Part shown: positions 10,679-20,564 of the stretch, one piece after another | Numbering within the stretch: position 1 is the stretch's first letter | How the letters are laid out: each line of letters begins with the position of its first letter | NCBI GenBank assembly: GCA_037179335.1 | Contig: JAKZHN010000034.1 | Location: 62,001-126,000, forward strand | Length of the DNA: 64,000 bases | Direction of reading: 5' to 3' | Source: Cyclaneusma minus | Taxonomy: Eukaryota > Ascomycota > Leotiomycetes > Marthamycetales > Marthamycetaceae | Translations under genes and position numbers: made by a program | The notes under the pieces: generated by a model | The model's input: the letters and a program-made list of their open reading frames with translations, nothing else | Database searches by the model: none | Told to the model about the DNA's origin: nothing

Positions 10679-11376
10679 GGGCGAGGGGTGGTGCAGATCG
10701 GGAGGCTGGATGGGGTTGTGGTGAAAGAGAATGGATAAGAGGAGGTTGAGATGAGGGGAGAAATAAGTGAGGGGGGTTTGATGAAAGAGGATGAGGCGTT
10801 GTGATACTGGGTGTCAGAAGGGGGGTAAAGAGTCGGGGTCTGTGTTGTTTTGGTTTAAAGGAAAAGGACCGCTTGCGTGGTGGGAACAAGGGAGAAGAAA
10901 ACCTTCCTCGTTACATTCAAGCGGTCTGTATGGTAAGTAGGCTCTAGTAGTGTACCATTCTCAATGTCTTCACATTCTTATATGTCTTGTTGGCGTCTTG
11001 CACGCTCAAACGGAAGCACATTTCTTGAGTCACCAAAAGTCACTATAAACAATCTGATTTGAGAACCATTCCATTCGTTGAAAAGACGCGAAGTCTGCTA
11101 TCTGTAGCTATTTCCACCTCCCACAACACAGGTGATACCAGTTCAGATATACCGTTGACGCGTATAGGAAGCAAAAGAGCCGTTATGCAGCAGTAGGAAC
11201 AAGAGGGTATCAAACGTGCTTTTTCATCTCTTGAGAAATCCTCCACAAGCACGAGATACTACCATGTTTTTGCCCAACCACCAATCATCAACCACGAACA
11301 ACCAATCCCAGTATCCTGCAATGCAATGCGCGAAGATCGGAGATCTCGCATAGCATTAGTTTCCATACTTAGGTCG
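10679..11376. other. Intergenic, convergent genes
   Basis: About 700 bp between two converging stop codons. The first 130 bp are strongly purine-rich on the plus strand. No gene, RNA or repeat seen. Confidence 0.5.
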
Positions 11377-12894
11377 TTACTTTCGGCTTGAGTGGCGTGG
11401 AGGGCTGCGGGAGCGATGGCCGGAGTGGCGGTCAACATCTCGGCGGGGGGAGCGCGAGCGGTGGTCGCGGTCCCGGCGACCGCCATCACCGCGAGCACCA
11501 TCACGACCGTGACCGTGACGGTGACCGCGGTGACCGCGGCGACCGCGACGACCATCATGGCGCTCTCTGAGCTCGCCCGTCAAGATTGCCGTGAAGGCTT
11601 CACCGTAGGCAGCAGCTACCTCGACAGTCGCGTTGCCCGGGAGATTGAAGGTGAACTGGCCAGCTTTGAGAGCGTCGGAGACGGCTTTGGGGACATCGGC
11701 GGGCTTGATGTTGCCAGGCAGGTTGGCAGTGCCGGTGGTGGTAGCACCGTAGCCGACGGCGATGTTGGCAGAACCGGCATTTATGCTTCTTGGACCCCTG
11801 GGAGCGTTGAGTCTTGGATCATGGGTGGCGGGGATCGAGCGTTGGGTACGGTTCAGTTCAGGACCCTTCAAGTCAGAATGGACACCTCCAGAAGCCTTGA
11901 CAGTTGCTCCTCCAGCATTGTTCATGCTCGGCGTCAACAACAAAAGGCCATTGCTGTCACTGACGTAGCGGGTCGGGGCCAGCTTGTTGATCTCCTTCCG
12001 TCCCTGGCGCCCCCTGAGCGCCAGGGATTCCAAGACCTTCAACGCCATGCGAGCAATCTCCAGGCGTGCTTCCCCTTGGGTAGGAAGCTTGTAGCAGCCG
12101 GTCTCGACACGGAGACTCTCCATCTGAACAATGCCAATCCAGCCGGTACTGGTCGACTCCTGAAAGAATTGGGGGTTGAAGCCCATGGCCTGGCACCTCT
12201 TGGAGAGGATTGTGGTTGGCTGTGGTCGCTTGGGATCCTTGGTGCCATTGGCCTGCGATGCCTGGGATCGGTCCTCTTTCTTGGCATCAGCTGCGGTCAA
12301 GCTGGAAGCGGAGGTGTAGGTGGGCGGAGCGCGGTGCTCGTCGAGCAGCTCGTCGATATCCTCGCGGCTGGGCTTGATGCCGCTGGAGGATGAAGCCTCA
12401 GTAGCCATCTTCCTGGGCTTGGGCTCGGTGCCGCTGGAGGATGAAGCAGAAGAAGCTGCGCCGCCGAGTTCGGAGGAAGCAGATGGCTTGGTGAGCTGCT
12501 TGTCCAAGTCCTCGCGACGGGGCTTGACATTGCTGGAGGAAGCAGATGGACGAGCGGCCAGCTTGTCAAGAACCTCGCCATGGGGCTTGACATCGCGCGA
12601 GGAAGCAGACGAACGGGCGCCCAGCTTGTCAAGGTCCTTGCGACCGGGCTTGACCTCGGTGGAGGGGACAGCAGCAGCGTAGGCAGCATAGGCAGCATAG
12701 GCAGCAGCTGCACCCTTGGACTGCGGGTAGGCAGCGTAGGTAGCGTAGGCAGCAGCTGCACCGCCGGACTGCTGGCGAGCAGCAGGAGGGCGGGCGCCGT
12801 TGGGGAGATGCTGGAGAGGCATCGTGACGCTAGGGCTGGAGGGAGGTCTAACGTCCTCGAGGATTTCACCCTCTTCTAGCTTGATTGGCATCAT
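11377..12894 (-). CDS. Repeat-bearing, RS-like protein with possible dsRNA-binding fold; function unknown
   Basis: An uninterrupted 505-residue frame starting at tandem methionines. Not recognised by name. Residues 1-80 include an EEGEILED acidic motif and two alanine/tyrosine-rich stretches (GAAAAYAAYAAY). Residues 81-145 are about three tandem copies of a 21-residue unit (VKPxRxDLDKLxARxSASS), followed by two decayed copies to about 190. Residues 228-292 (ILSKRCQAMGFNPQFF ... EARLEIARMALKVLESL) have the helix-strand-helix spacing of a divergent double-stranded RNA-binding motif; this is a pattern judgement. The last 65 residues are RGH/RD-rich and finish with RSRSP dipeptides, as in SR-related nuclear proteins. 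A nuclear RNA-associated role is plausible but inferred. The GC-rich antisense frames are shadows. Confidence 0.75.
   Translation of the reverse strand: MMPIKLEEGEILEDVRPPSSPSVTMPLQHLPNGARPPAARQQSGGAAAAYATYAAYPQSKGAAAAYAAYAAYAAAVPSTEVKPGRKDLDKLGARSSASSRDVKPHGEVLDKLAARPSASSSNVKPRREDLDKQLTKPSASSELGGAASSASSSSGTEPKPRKMATEASSSSGIKPSREDIDELLDEHRAPPTYTSASSLTAADAKKEDRSQASQANGTKDPKRPQPTTILSKRCQAMGFNPQFFQESTSTGWIGIVQMESLRVETGCYKLPTQGEARLEIARMALKVLESLALRGRQGRKEINKLAPTRYVSDSNGLLLLTPSMNNAGGATVKASGGVHSDLKGPELNRTQRSIPATHDPRLNAPRGPRSINAGSANIAVGYGATTTGTANLPGNIKPADVPKAVSDALKAGQFTFNLPGNATVEVAAAYGEAFTAILTGELRERHDGRRGRRGHRGHRHGHGRDGARGDGGRRDRDHRSRSPRRDVDRHSGHRSRSPPRHSSRK
12330..12654 (-). repeat. In-frame 63-bp tandem repeat in the 505-residue protein
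   Basis: Two good 63-bp units and one partly diverged unit encode 21-residue repeats beginning VKPGR, VKPHG and VKPRR; weaker copies begin EPKPRK and IKPSRED. The repeats are separated by serine/alanine runs. Confidence 0.7.
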
Positions 12895-14499
12895 GGTGTC
12901 GGTGATGCCGTTCGGAGGAGGTGTGTTTGGGGAGAGGTGCAGGTGTGAAGAGGCGGGCGGCAGTGAACACGGCGGCGGTAAACAAGACCGGATCTAGGCG
13001 GCATCAACAGAATGTTTTCCCGGGAAGTTAAGCGGAAAGAGCGATGCGATTGGGTGCAAACAAGGGAGTAACGTGATTTGGGACGTGATAGGTAGGTTTT
13101 GCATGTCAGCACAACAAACAACCAACAAACACTCTCATGAATTGACACGTTGCGATTTTTGAATCATTTTTGTTCTGTAAGTATTGAAAGCTTAATAGTA
13201 ATTGTTGTCCCTGTACAGGAGCACTTTGCTGGTGTTCAGACATCCAGTCGTCACCATGAATCGGTGACACTTCACTCATCGCTTGGAGAAGGAGAGGGCA
13301 TGTTTCTTTGCGCAGCAAACAACGCGGTGAGCTGGTACTCACCTCAGATCTGAATGCTAGTATCGACACCACGAATCACTTGCTGTAAAACTCTTCGACC
13401 TGTTGGAAAGAAGGTATAAGACGGTGACAGTTCTCGAGAGTGTCTAAAGGAAGGAGCGACAGACGGAGATTTTATATCTTCTCCATTTCTTTCGAACTGC
13501 ACCTTGTAATCATCGATAAGTGCCATTGGTAGAGCTTCGCTTGGGGAACGTTGCCCCTTGGCTTTGCTGCCTGCTTGAAAACTGTAGAGTGCATGCAAGT
13601 CGAACCTAATCGGGACGGCACGGGTGTTGCGGGTGTTGAACGGCGAACGCGTGAACTCTTGAACCTGCTGCCATTTACCTTGTAACTGATAGCCTTTGTG
13701 ATATGACTCAAAAGGGACGGGTAAGTGCATATAACTTTTCTTGTTTGGGCTTAAGCCGCTAAGCTAAAGCGTGAATTGCTGCGTGAACCAGGGACATCGT
13801 GGAAGAGAGATTGAATTGAATACTGTATGATTTTGACCATACCTTTGGTGAATTTGAAAAAGAGTGCTCGTTTGCCAATCAGACAAGTCACAAATTTCGC
13901 CGTTGTGATATGACTCGAAAGGAATGGATACATGCATATCTCTTCTTTTCTTTTTCTGGCTTTAGCGTGAATTGCTGCGTGAACCAGGGACGTCATGTAA
14001 GAGAGACCGTGAACTACATGTATGTGTGAACTGTGGAGATTCTTTCGACCTACCTTTCGTGAATTTAAAAAAGAGTGCTCATCAGTCAATCAGACAAAGT
14101 GTGCACAGTAAAAGGTCCTTCTTAGGCGACTTACCTATGTTGAACCATTGGAACTTCTCTTTCCGGGCCATGTTGGAGATTGGGGTCTGAGAGCTTCCAA
14201 CTGGGTTCTGTACACAAATGCATCAACAGATCTCCACAGCTGCTCAGCCAATGACAAGCACACTGCACCGTGCAGCTTCAGTGTTCCTGGTGATGTACAA
14301 GCGACAAAGGAAAAACGATGTGTTGCAGAGCGCTGTTCTACAAGAATGGTATACCAGTCCTCCCAGCCCCCTATACCATATCAACAACCTGGCATTTCAA
14401 GTGGGACCACCGGAGCACTTCCACCCTATCCCAAGATCCTCTAAAACCACCTCTTTGAGCCCATTAACCTTCCTTCACATCCCCACTCCCTGACTCCAT
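12895..14499. other. Gene-free stretch with a tandem duplication
   Basis: 1.6 kb between two minus-strand genes. The left end is the promoter of the 505-residue protein gene. The stretch 13697-14100 is a diverged tandem duplication (separate entry). Remaining frames are short and unlike proteins. Confidence 0.5.
13697..14100. repeat. Diverged tandem duplication, about 205-bp unit
   Basis: Two adjacent copies (about 13697-13890 and 13902-14100) share landmarks in the same order: TTGTGATATGACTC, GTGAATTGCTGCGTGAACC (exact in both), AGGGAC, TAAGAGAGA-like, CCTTTsGTGAATTT, AAAAAGAGTGCTC and CAATCAGACAA. Differences include substitutions and small indels, so the duplication is not recent. Non-coding. 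Confidence 0.75.
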
Positions 14500-15286
14500 C
14501 TAGTGGTGAGCACCGGTATCGCCCCGGTAGCCAACAAGCTTCATTCGGCCAATCATCTCGCCAATGGTGAAGAAACCCAGGACTTCTGCGAGTACGACAC
14601 CGCCGGCAGCCAGTTGGGAGGCGTTGAGGTTGCGGATCTGGCTGATGACGTTGGAGGGTGTGGCGTTGCCGGCTTTGGGGGCGGTTTGGCTGAGGAGAGC
14701 GGAGGGGTTGCGGAGGCTCTTGAGGGCTTGTTGGAAGTATGATTGGAAGGTTGCAAGTGGACTGTCGCGTTGACCGTCAGCTTTATATATCTCTTTGATT
14801 GCCGTAGTTTCAGATACTCACGGAGGTGCCATCTTCTGTCCTTGGAATATCAGCTTTCCAAGCTCCAAGCCAACTCTCGAGTAGTAGATTGCTGGGGGAA
14901 TTTGTCCTAAAACAGCTCGCATTAGCAACAATCCATCAACTCCGCCTTCAAACGCTCCACCAAGCTCACGGCGCATCACTCAGAGCATCTCAGCACTACT
15001 CACTCTCAACAAAAGCAATCACTTTTCCCGTCCTTCCACCAATCTTCCCCAGCGTCTTGCTCAGTCCCTGGGCCGCATTGCTAATAGCAGGACCAGCAGC
15101 ACTTGCAACCCTAGTCAGACCCTCAGCAGCCTTGCTCTGGACGCTCTTCGCAGTCTCAGCAGCCTTAGCAGCACCGTCCTTGGCAGCTTCAGTGGCCTTA
15201 GCAGTGGTTGATTCGAAGCGACGGGCGGAGCGGCCAGTCAGTCGGGCAGACTGGCGCAACACGGTGCGCGAGGCAAACATAGACAT
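14500..15286 (-). CDS. ATP20: Mitochondrial ATP synthase subunit g
   Basis: A 209-residue protein in three exons: 15004-15286, 14822-14906 and 14500-14761, all GT-AG and in phase. The N terminus (MSMFASRTVLRQSARLTGRSARRF) is a basic, acid-free mitochondrial targeting sequence. An alanine-rich helical region follows, then the conserved core of subunit g: QIPPAIYYSRVGLELGKL, KMAPPPLATFQSYFQQ, and a C-terminal membrane helix (ASQLAAGGVVLAEVLGFFTIGEMIGR) that carries the GxxxG-type packing residues used for dimerising the F1Fo enzyme. Subunit g is peripheral to the proton pathway and shapes cristae with subunit e. Typical fungal length. The alanine-rich spacer makes it slightly long. Confidence 0.92.
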
Positions 15287-15815
15287 TTTCTGGAATTGGG
15301 GCTGCGCGAGGATGGAGAGAGGGCGTTGTGGATGGCGGGAGAGGAGTGACGTCGGCGCAATTGGAAGCTGGGAGCTGGCGCGGCGGTGATGAGGTTGGTG
15401 TTTTTGTGATCGCTTCGGAAAGATTTTCCTTAGTCAGCAGCAACGGGGAGCCGAGCTATTCCGCAGCTGCAGTTCAGAGCTTCGCCCTTTTATTTTTTTC
15501 AAGGACAAGCTTTTCGACCTTTTAATTACCAGGAACCAACAGATCAACTTCTTTGTCCTTGTCCCGTGAATACCTTTACCTGGCTTGTCGCCAGCTTTCA
15601 CGAAATCTTCTGGTTACTGAGCTTCTGCTTACTTACCTAGGTGTTGAGGACTGTACCGACTTACGAAAAAAGCAATTCAGAATGACAGCAAGCTCAAGTT
15701 CAACCATCGTGGCATTCGAATCCCTATATATACCGAACTATAGCCATACAAAGTCATTCCAGACTCAAGCCATGACACAGAAAAATACCGTCTTCGATTT
15801 CCCTCCGCCATCTCC
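15287..15815. other. Intergenic, ATP20 promoter
   Basis: 529 bp between the ATP20 start and the 3' end of the arabinitol dehydrogenase gene, both on the minus strand. It carries the ATP20 promoter and the dehydrogenase terminator region. No defined site identified. Confidence 0.4.
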
Positions 15816-17004
15816 CTAATCATCGCTCTTGATCTGCACCTTGATCGCCCCAGTCTTTGGATCCGCCGCCGTCTCAAATGCCTTGATCGCATCCTCCAGC
15901 TGGTATCGATGCGTAACCAGCTTCTTCATATCAATGAGACCACTCTTGACCAAGCGGATAGCCCGGGGCCAAGTGTTACAGTACCGGTACTGAAACTGCA
16001 AGTCGATTTCTCGGGTGCTCAAGCGCATGAACGGGATGTTCATCTCATTTTTGCCAACACCGATCACGAAGACCTTGCCTCCGAACTTGACAGCCCAGAT
16101 GGCAGCAGAGACACTGCTCTCGACACCAGTACACTCCAAAGCGATGGCTGGCTCGATATCGCCCATGGCGGCGACAATCTCCTTTCCGATCTCCTCTGCC
16201 AGCTTCCTCTCTACCTTATAAGTGAGGACTGAAGGAACTATCTTCTTTGCGAAAGCCAGGCGGCCTTCATCGATGTCAGTGATGACAATTGGCTCAGCAC
16301 CTGCTGCGCGGGCACAGAGGAGGGTGATGAGACCAATTGGACCAGCACCGCAGATCAGCACTGGATCTCCTAGCGCTACGCCAGATCTCTGCATACAAGC
16401 CAGCGACACGCTGAGAGGCTCAAGCAATGCGCCATCTTCGAATGACATATCGCCGATCCTGTGGCACCAAATAGCCGGATGGTTCACGTATCGGCGCAGC
16501 AGACCCGGCACTGGAGGTGTGGAGAGGAATTGCACTCTCTCGCAACCGTTGTATCGCCCCGTTAGACATGGCTCGCACTCGTTGCAGATGATGTTTGGCT
16601 CGATAGCGACTCGATCTCCGACTTTGAGATGCTCCACGGATGGATGAGCGGCTAGGACGACACCAGCTGATTCGTGGCCGAGAATATGGGTGTCTTCGAC
16701 GATCATAGGGCCGATGCAGCCGGCGTGCCAGAAGTGGACGTCTGATCTAGATGTATAGGTCAGTTTGAGATGAACACATGGTCGTATCATTTTCTAGGTA
16801 CACTTACCCGCAAATTCCGGTGCTCTTGATGCCAACTGTGACCTGGCCGGGCTGCAAGCTCTCTCCAGAGCTCACACTTTCCAATGAAGGCTCGGCCTCG
16901 GCGACCCAGAGATCATGCTGGGGGTTTGTGTAGACACCGATGTTGGCCTTTGATGGTTTGACCATCGTATCCGCGGGTAAGTCGAAGAAAGCAGAGGGAG
17001 CCAT
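15816..17004 (-). CDS. ladA: L-arabinitol 4-dehydrogenase
   Basis: A 375-residue zinc-dependent medium-chain dehydrogenase in two exons (16808-17004 and 15816-16746, intron of 61 nt, in phase). It oxidises L-arabinitol to L-xylulose in the fungal L-arabinose pathway, in the cytosol, with NAD. The N-terminal segment KANIGVYTNPQHDLWVAEA and the NAD-region CNTWPRAIRLV block are characteristic of fungal LAD rather than xylitol or sorbitol dehydrogenase. Catalytic zinc ligands Cys65 (GICGSD), His90-Glu91 (GHES) and Glu175 are present; the four structural-zinc cysteines are at 120, 123, 126 and 134. The Rossmann loop is GAGPIG (199-204), and the acidic residues in TDIDEGR predict NAD rather than NADP. 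Divergent from the neighbouring D-2-hydroxyacid dehydrogenase. Confidence 0.93.
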
Positions 17005-18341
17005 ATTAACTTGAATCGATTTGCTCTTGATGGTCGTGCTGCTCTGTCCTTTGTGTCTTCTAGCTTCGACACTCTTGAGCTATCTTTCACCCGGGTAGGG
17101 AAAGCAAATGTATGAGGGTATCTCGGGATGAACTGATAAAACAGACAGCACGAAGAAAGCTCCCAGGACGCCGCTCTTGCCGAATATATAAAGCAAGCCT
17201 TGATCGACGGATTGATCTGGGGATCGAAGAGTATGACTTGAAACGTTGCACCTGCCCCTCGTCGTCAACGATCAAGCATCAATATCACCCAACGATTCAA
17301 GCGGTGGTGGAGCATTGGCATCAGTGATAGCCGGCGCCCATCCATTATTCGCTGTCATGGGGTCGTCCTTACCCGCAGATGCATGAATATGGCAGCCATG
17401 GCGGGGCAAGACCTGCAGACGATCGGCTCCAGTATCCCCGATTGATGCGCTCCACTCACGGCAGTGGAAGGGGCGAACTTTACGATGCTTAACGCTTTCG
17501 GTGCCGCTGTCAACCGGACTCTATTTGACGGAAGAACTTGAACTCAATAAGGCATAAGTCATTGATGTCTGCTCTCTGTCGTGTTACGATCCTTTTTCGA
17601 TATCTTCTGCAAGTAGGTTGGATTTGAAGTCATCTGCCTATCTGCTACCTCTTTTTCGCATCTTCCTGTGCTTCGTGATGTTCAAGTTGATAGTGCACGT
17701 TTTCCTCGACTTTCACTTCTCGCTTTTGAGGAAATCCTGTTCGTCGGTTCGTCGGTTGCGGAATTGACGCCGTTGAGTAGCGCCGGTCAGCTCTCCGAGA
17801 GGGGTGTCGGCGAGCTACTGGGATGATGCAATATCAAAGTTCCCACATCTGATCGCGGGGCTGCTCTTATTAATATTGTGGACTGCGGTGTGTATGCGCT
17901 TCAATGATCTTAATGTGACCATCTCCGTATCTCCTAGAGTGGCTTCTGTGTGCTACGTCTGAATAGTCTCAAAGCGGAGCTTCCTCACTCCCATCTTTAC
18001 TACTGCAGTCGGACAGTTCACGTATTCTCCTAGTCCGAATTCAGATGTAAGTCAACTTCCTCTCGTTACCTACATGTATGGAATCTTTGGTTATGTGCTT
18101 CAATAAACTGTAACTAAGTCAAAGGATCGGCAGTCAGACGGCTTTTACAAACACCTACTGTCCACTGTCACCGTTCGAGTACTCAAACCTCAAAGTACCA
18201 AGCGGCTCTTACGATCCAGTAACCTCACCTACACCCAATCTTCCAAACGACTCTTCCTACCCACCATATCTGCTACAATTCACACCAACTCCATCTGTCC
18301 CCGATAGCAACGACCAGCTTCACCTTCACCTCAGTTTCAAA
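17005..18341. promoter_or_regulatory. Shared intergenic region of ladA and the D-2-hydroxyacid dehydrogenase
   Basis: 1.34 kb between divergent start codons. On the minus strand CTTTATATATTC near 17182-17193 is a TATA-like site about 180 bp before the ladA ATG. Hexamers fitting the carbon-repressor CreA consensus SYGGRG occur at 17217-17222 (CTGGGG) and 17401-17406 (GCGGGG); such short matches are common by chance, so they only suggest catabolite control. The right part before 18342 is C-rich and T-rich on the plus strand. Confidence 0.35.
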
Positions 18342-19415
18342 ATGCCTCCCATCCCACCCACCCCCATCAAAATAGCCGTCCTCGACGACTACCAAAGCCT
18401 CTCCCCCACCATCTTCTCCACCCTCCCCTCCACCTCCTTCCACACCACCGTCTTCAACTCCACCATCTGGCCCACATCCTCAGAAAACCTTGACGCCCTC
18501 ATCGCCCGCCTCAAACCATTCACCATCATCAGCACCATGCGCGAGCGAACTCCTTTCCCCGCCGATCTGCTCTCCAACTTGCCAAATTTAAAGTTACTGC
18601 TTACGACTGGGACGCGCAACGCAGCACTGGATCTCGAAGCTTGCAAGAAACTTGGCATTACGGTTGCTGGAACGACAAATAAGAGTAAAGGAGCAGGGCC
18701 GGATAGCACAACCCAACATACTGTGGCGTTGATCTTGGCGCTGGCGAGGAATATTGCTCAGGATGACTATAACATGAAAGCCAATGCTGGTTGGCAAAGC
18801 ACCTTCGCCACCGGTGTGAGCGGAAAGACATTCGGCGTTATCGGGTTGGGCAGACTTGGAGTTGCGGTCGCGAAGATCATGCATCTTGCGTTCGGAATGC
18901 GGATCATCTGCTGGAGCGAGAATTTGACGCAGGAGGGTGCTGATGAGCGGGCACGCAATGCTGGCTTGACTGTGGAAAGAGAAGATGGTGAAAAAGTATT
19001 CAAAGTCGTAAGCAAAGAAGAATTGTTCAAGAGCGCAGATGTGGTGAGTGTGCATTACGTATTAAGTGAGCGGTCGCGCGGCATAGTGGGCGCGGGAGAA
19101 CTGGCATTGATGAAAAAGGATGCGCTGTTGGTTAATACGTCGAGGGGACCGTTGGTTAATGAGGGTGCGTTGCTCGATGTGTTGAAAGGGGGGAAGATTG
19201 GGGGGGCTGCGCTGGATGTTTATGAGACGGAGCCGTTGCCAGGTGATAGCGAGTGGAGGAGCTTGGAGTGGGGGACGGGGGGGAGGGCGCGGGTGGTGCT
19301 GAGTCCGCATATGGGGTATGTGCAGGAAGAGGTGTTGAGGGGGTGGTATGGGGAGAATGTGCAGAATATTCAGAAATGGGTGGAAGGGAAGGAGTTGAGT
19401 TGTGTGATGGCTTGA
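18342..19415 (+). CDS. D-isomer-specific 2-hydroxyacid dehydrogenase
   Basis: An intronless 357-residue NAD(P)-dependent dehydrogenase of the D-2-hydroxyacid family, which reduces 2-oxoacids to D-2-hydroxyacids or the reverse. The nucleotide loop is VIGLGRLG (166-173). The catalytic triad is complete: Arg268 in NTSRGPLVNEGALL, Glu297 in DVYETEPL and His323 in LSPHMGY. The N-terminal catalytic half (IAVLDDYQSLSP, then STMRERTPFP and LKLLLTTGTRN) matches the fungal subgroup loosely related to phosphoglycerate dehydrogenase but without regulatory ACT domains. Substrate (glyoxylate, hydroxypyruvate or other) cannot be told. It has no peroxisomal SKL tail; it ends in CVMA. Codon choice is strongly C-ending in the first 60 codons and more mixed later. 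Confidence 0.9.
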   Translation: MPPIPPTPIKIAVLDDYQSLSPTIFSTLPSTSFHTTVFNSTIWPTSSENLDALIARLKPFTIISTMRERTPFPADLLSNLPNLKLLLTTGTRNAALDLEACKKLGITVAGTTNKSKGAGPDSTTQHTVALILALARNIAQDDYNMKANAGWQSTFATGVSGKTFGVIGLGRLGVAVAKIMHLAFGMRIICWSENLTQEGADERARNAGLTVEREDGEKVFKVVSKEELFKSADVVSVHYVLSERSRGIVGAGELALMKKDALLVNTSRGPLVNEGALLDVLKGGKIGGAALDVYETEPLPGDSEWRSLEWGTGGRARVVLSPHMGYVQEEVLRGWYGENVQNIQKWVEGKELSCVMA

Positions 19416-20564
19416 GGAGGAGGTCTGAGGGCGCAAGGAGTGAGAAGGTAGAGGACCACCTTGAACCCAAAAGCCAACAGAGTATTATCAATCGCAATTG
19501 CTGTCTATTAAGCAACAATAAAAAGTCTCAAGCCAAGCTGTCTCGCCTCCTGTCTCTTCCACTCTGCATGGTTTAGTTGGTCAAGCGCTAACCAGGTGAA
19601 GGTCCTAGGGTCGAACCCGGCAAAAATTCGACAAAAATCCAGGAATTGAATACGACTGAGACGAAAAGGGGATATGAATATGGGAACATCGACAGACATG
19701 AAAGAGAGAGGAGGAAAACATCGACAGAAAAGAGAGAAAACGAAGAGGGAGGAGGAATATACGACAGAATATACGACAACATGACAGATTTGACCAGGTA
19801 AGAGAAATATTTCATATGAGACAGCTTGGCACATTACGACACACTTTTTTTTTGCACTTTGTTTTTGGGAAGGTTGTCCCATGGTTTCCGGACTTGTAGC
19901 AAAGATTTTTTTTGATGGCCTGGTAGGCAATGCCAGAAGCCTTTTGATAACACAACGAATATGGTACCTAGTCTCAAGTTATCATGCCGCAACGCCATTG
20001 AATTTTGGCTTGATTCTCGACTGCTGCCACCAGGAACGTGAAAGAATCGATATCGGAGCAAATCCAAAACTTTCCTAAAAAATCAGTTTGTCTGACTTGA
20101 AGGCTGCGAACCATGGGCAACCTCCGGACAGATCGCCAGCAAGAGCATCTGAAACGTCGAAGCCGCTCACTCAGACGTCTCAAAGACAACACGCACCCGC
20201 GCATTCTCAGTCCCCAGACAACTCTTATTTGAATGCGCGCACGCAGCCAAGACAATATATGTATCAAGGGACTTGCTAAATGAAAATTCACCCTCGGTTT
20301 TCATCAAGTTATCCTGCGCTGACTCGGTTAGGCAAAGCTTCGAAGTGAGGCCAGGTGTTGTCGCACATCTATGGGTCGAGAAAGAAAAAAAGAAAAAAAC
20401 TTCCCCAGCGGTTCCCCGCATTAATTAATCGGGTTAGCATTCGCAAAATTCGAGGGAATATTCAACAAGTCCTTATATCAATCAATACCTGGCGGGGCCT
20501 CTTCACCATAATCCTCAAACTTCCAATCCGATCTTCACCAACATATGATGCCAAGTCCCTCACG
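19416..20564. other. Intergenic with an inverted-repeat element
   Basis: 1.15 kb between two plus-strand genes. It contains the 299-bp element at 19532-19830 and a T run at about 19846-19855. The DUF3431 frame is open further upstream from 20355, but its conserved start is at 20565. Nothing else seen. Confidence 0.45.
19532..19830 (+). mobile_element. Inverted-repeat element with tRNA-like A and B boxes
   Basis: A perfect 13-bp inverted repeat, GCCAAGCTGTCTC at 19532-19544 and its complement at 19818-19830, bounds 299 bp. Inside, near the left end, TGGTTTAGTTGG (about 19568-19579) fits the RNA polymerase III A box and GGGTCGAACCC (about 19609-19619) fits the B box, at roughly tRNA spacing. 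The D- and anticodon-arm pairing is poor, so this is not a working tRNA. The 3' half has imperfect repeats (ACATCGACAGA twice, ATATACGACA twice). A T run follows 15 bp beyond the right end. It could be a tRNA-derived SINE or a MITE that captured a tRNA relic. No clear target duplication. Confidence 0.5.

Noticed and set aside
11392..12393. 333-codon plus-strand frame
   Set aside because: Antisense shadow of the repeat-bearing 505-residue protein, whose repeats and tail make the minus strand the coding one.
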